From Hypholoma sublateritium FD-334 SS-4 (taxonomy: Eukaryota > Basidiomycota > Agaricomycetes > Agaricales > Strophariaceae), in contig KN817673.1 of NCBI GenBank assembly GCA_000827495.1, forward strand, positions 1 to 16,541: DNA of 16,541 nucleotides, given 5' to 3'. This document shows, piece after piece, positions 16,473-16,541 of this stretch. The position numbers and the translations under genes were made by a program. The notes beneath the pieces are model-generated. The model did not search any database, was not told the DNA's origin, and worked only from the letters and a program-made list of their open reading frames with translations. Numbering within the stretch: the first letter of the stretch is position 1; every line of letters starts with the position of its first letter.

Positions 16473-16541
16473 AGTTATGCGGCGTAAACAAGCGGGCAGA
16501 CTTAGACTGGGCCTTCAAGGCCAGCATCTGACCTACGGGAC

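Noticed and set aside
1..16541. tRNA or rRNA genes
   Set aside because: I looked for B-box-like GGTTCGA sequences and cloverleaf context on both strands and saw none.

Overview
The window looks like chromosomal DNA of a filamentous basidiomycete, most likely an Agaricomycete. Genes are cut by many short GT-AG introns (about 48-83 nt). One gene carries an LPRQ..LRLPSLYFSRVARIFE block that I know from Agaricomycete hypothetical proteins. The long repeat on the right is a Ty3/gypsy-type LTR retrotransposon. Four unresolved bases (N) between about 578 and 1280 point to a draft assembly. All intron calls are read by eye from splice motifs and reading-frame continuity.

Layout, left to right. 1-925 holds coding-looking exons of one or two genes that I do not recognise. 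1112-1600 is a degenerate tandem array with a period of about 130 bp. It abuts the 3' end of a minus-strand gene (1585-3303) of the Agaricomycete LPRQ family, whose usual membrane C-terminus is not visible. A symmetrical TATA at 3435-3442 could serve that gene and a small doubtful plus-strand ORF (3540-3959). 4380-4620 is a frameshifted minus-strand remnant of an ABC-F type ATPase.

4956-6758 is a nine-exon plus-strand gene for mitochondrial ribosomal protein mS29 (DAP3/Rsm23 family). It has a presequence, a Walker A motif and a Walker B motif. An orphan pair of spliced-looking exons follows (6864-7168). Then comes a two-exon gene for a Ser/Pro/Arg-rich protein of unknown role (about 7378-9021). 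9022-10310 has no gene I can support.

10366-12266 is a seven-exon calpain-type cysteine protease gene with an intact Cys-His-Asn triad and a domain III. It ends abruptly at an LTR.

12349 to about 16335 is the 3' half of the retrotransposon on the minus strand: LTR (12349-12650), polypurine tract, and a 1175-codon open frame. That frame encodes the end of reverse transcriptase, RNase H, integrase, a GPY/F motif, a chromodomain-like segment and an extra C-terminal region of about 320 residues. The catalytic core of reverse transcriptase, protease, gag and the 5' LTR are not in the window. The last 200 bp contain a 43-bp imperfect hairpin.

The genes do not form a pathway. The picture is ordinary housekeeping genes (mS29, calpain) set among gene remnants and repeats. 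The most informative points are the retroelement lying against the calpain 3' end, the extra domain on the retroelement polyprotein, the 130-bp array and the ABC-F remnant.
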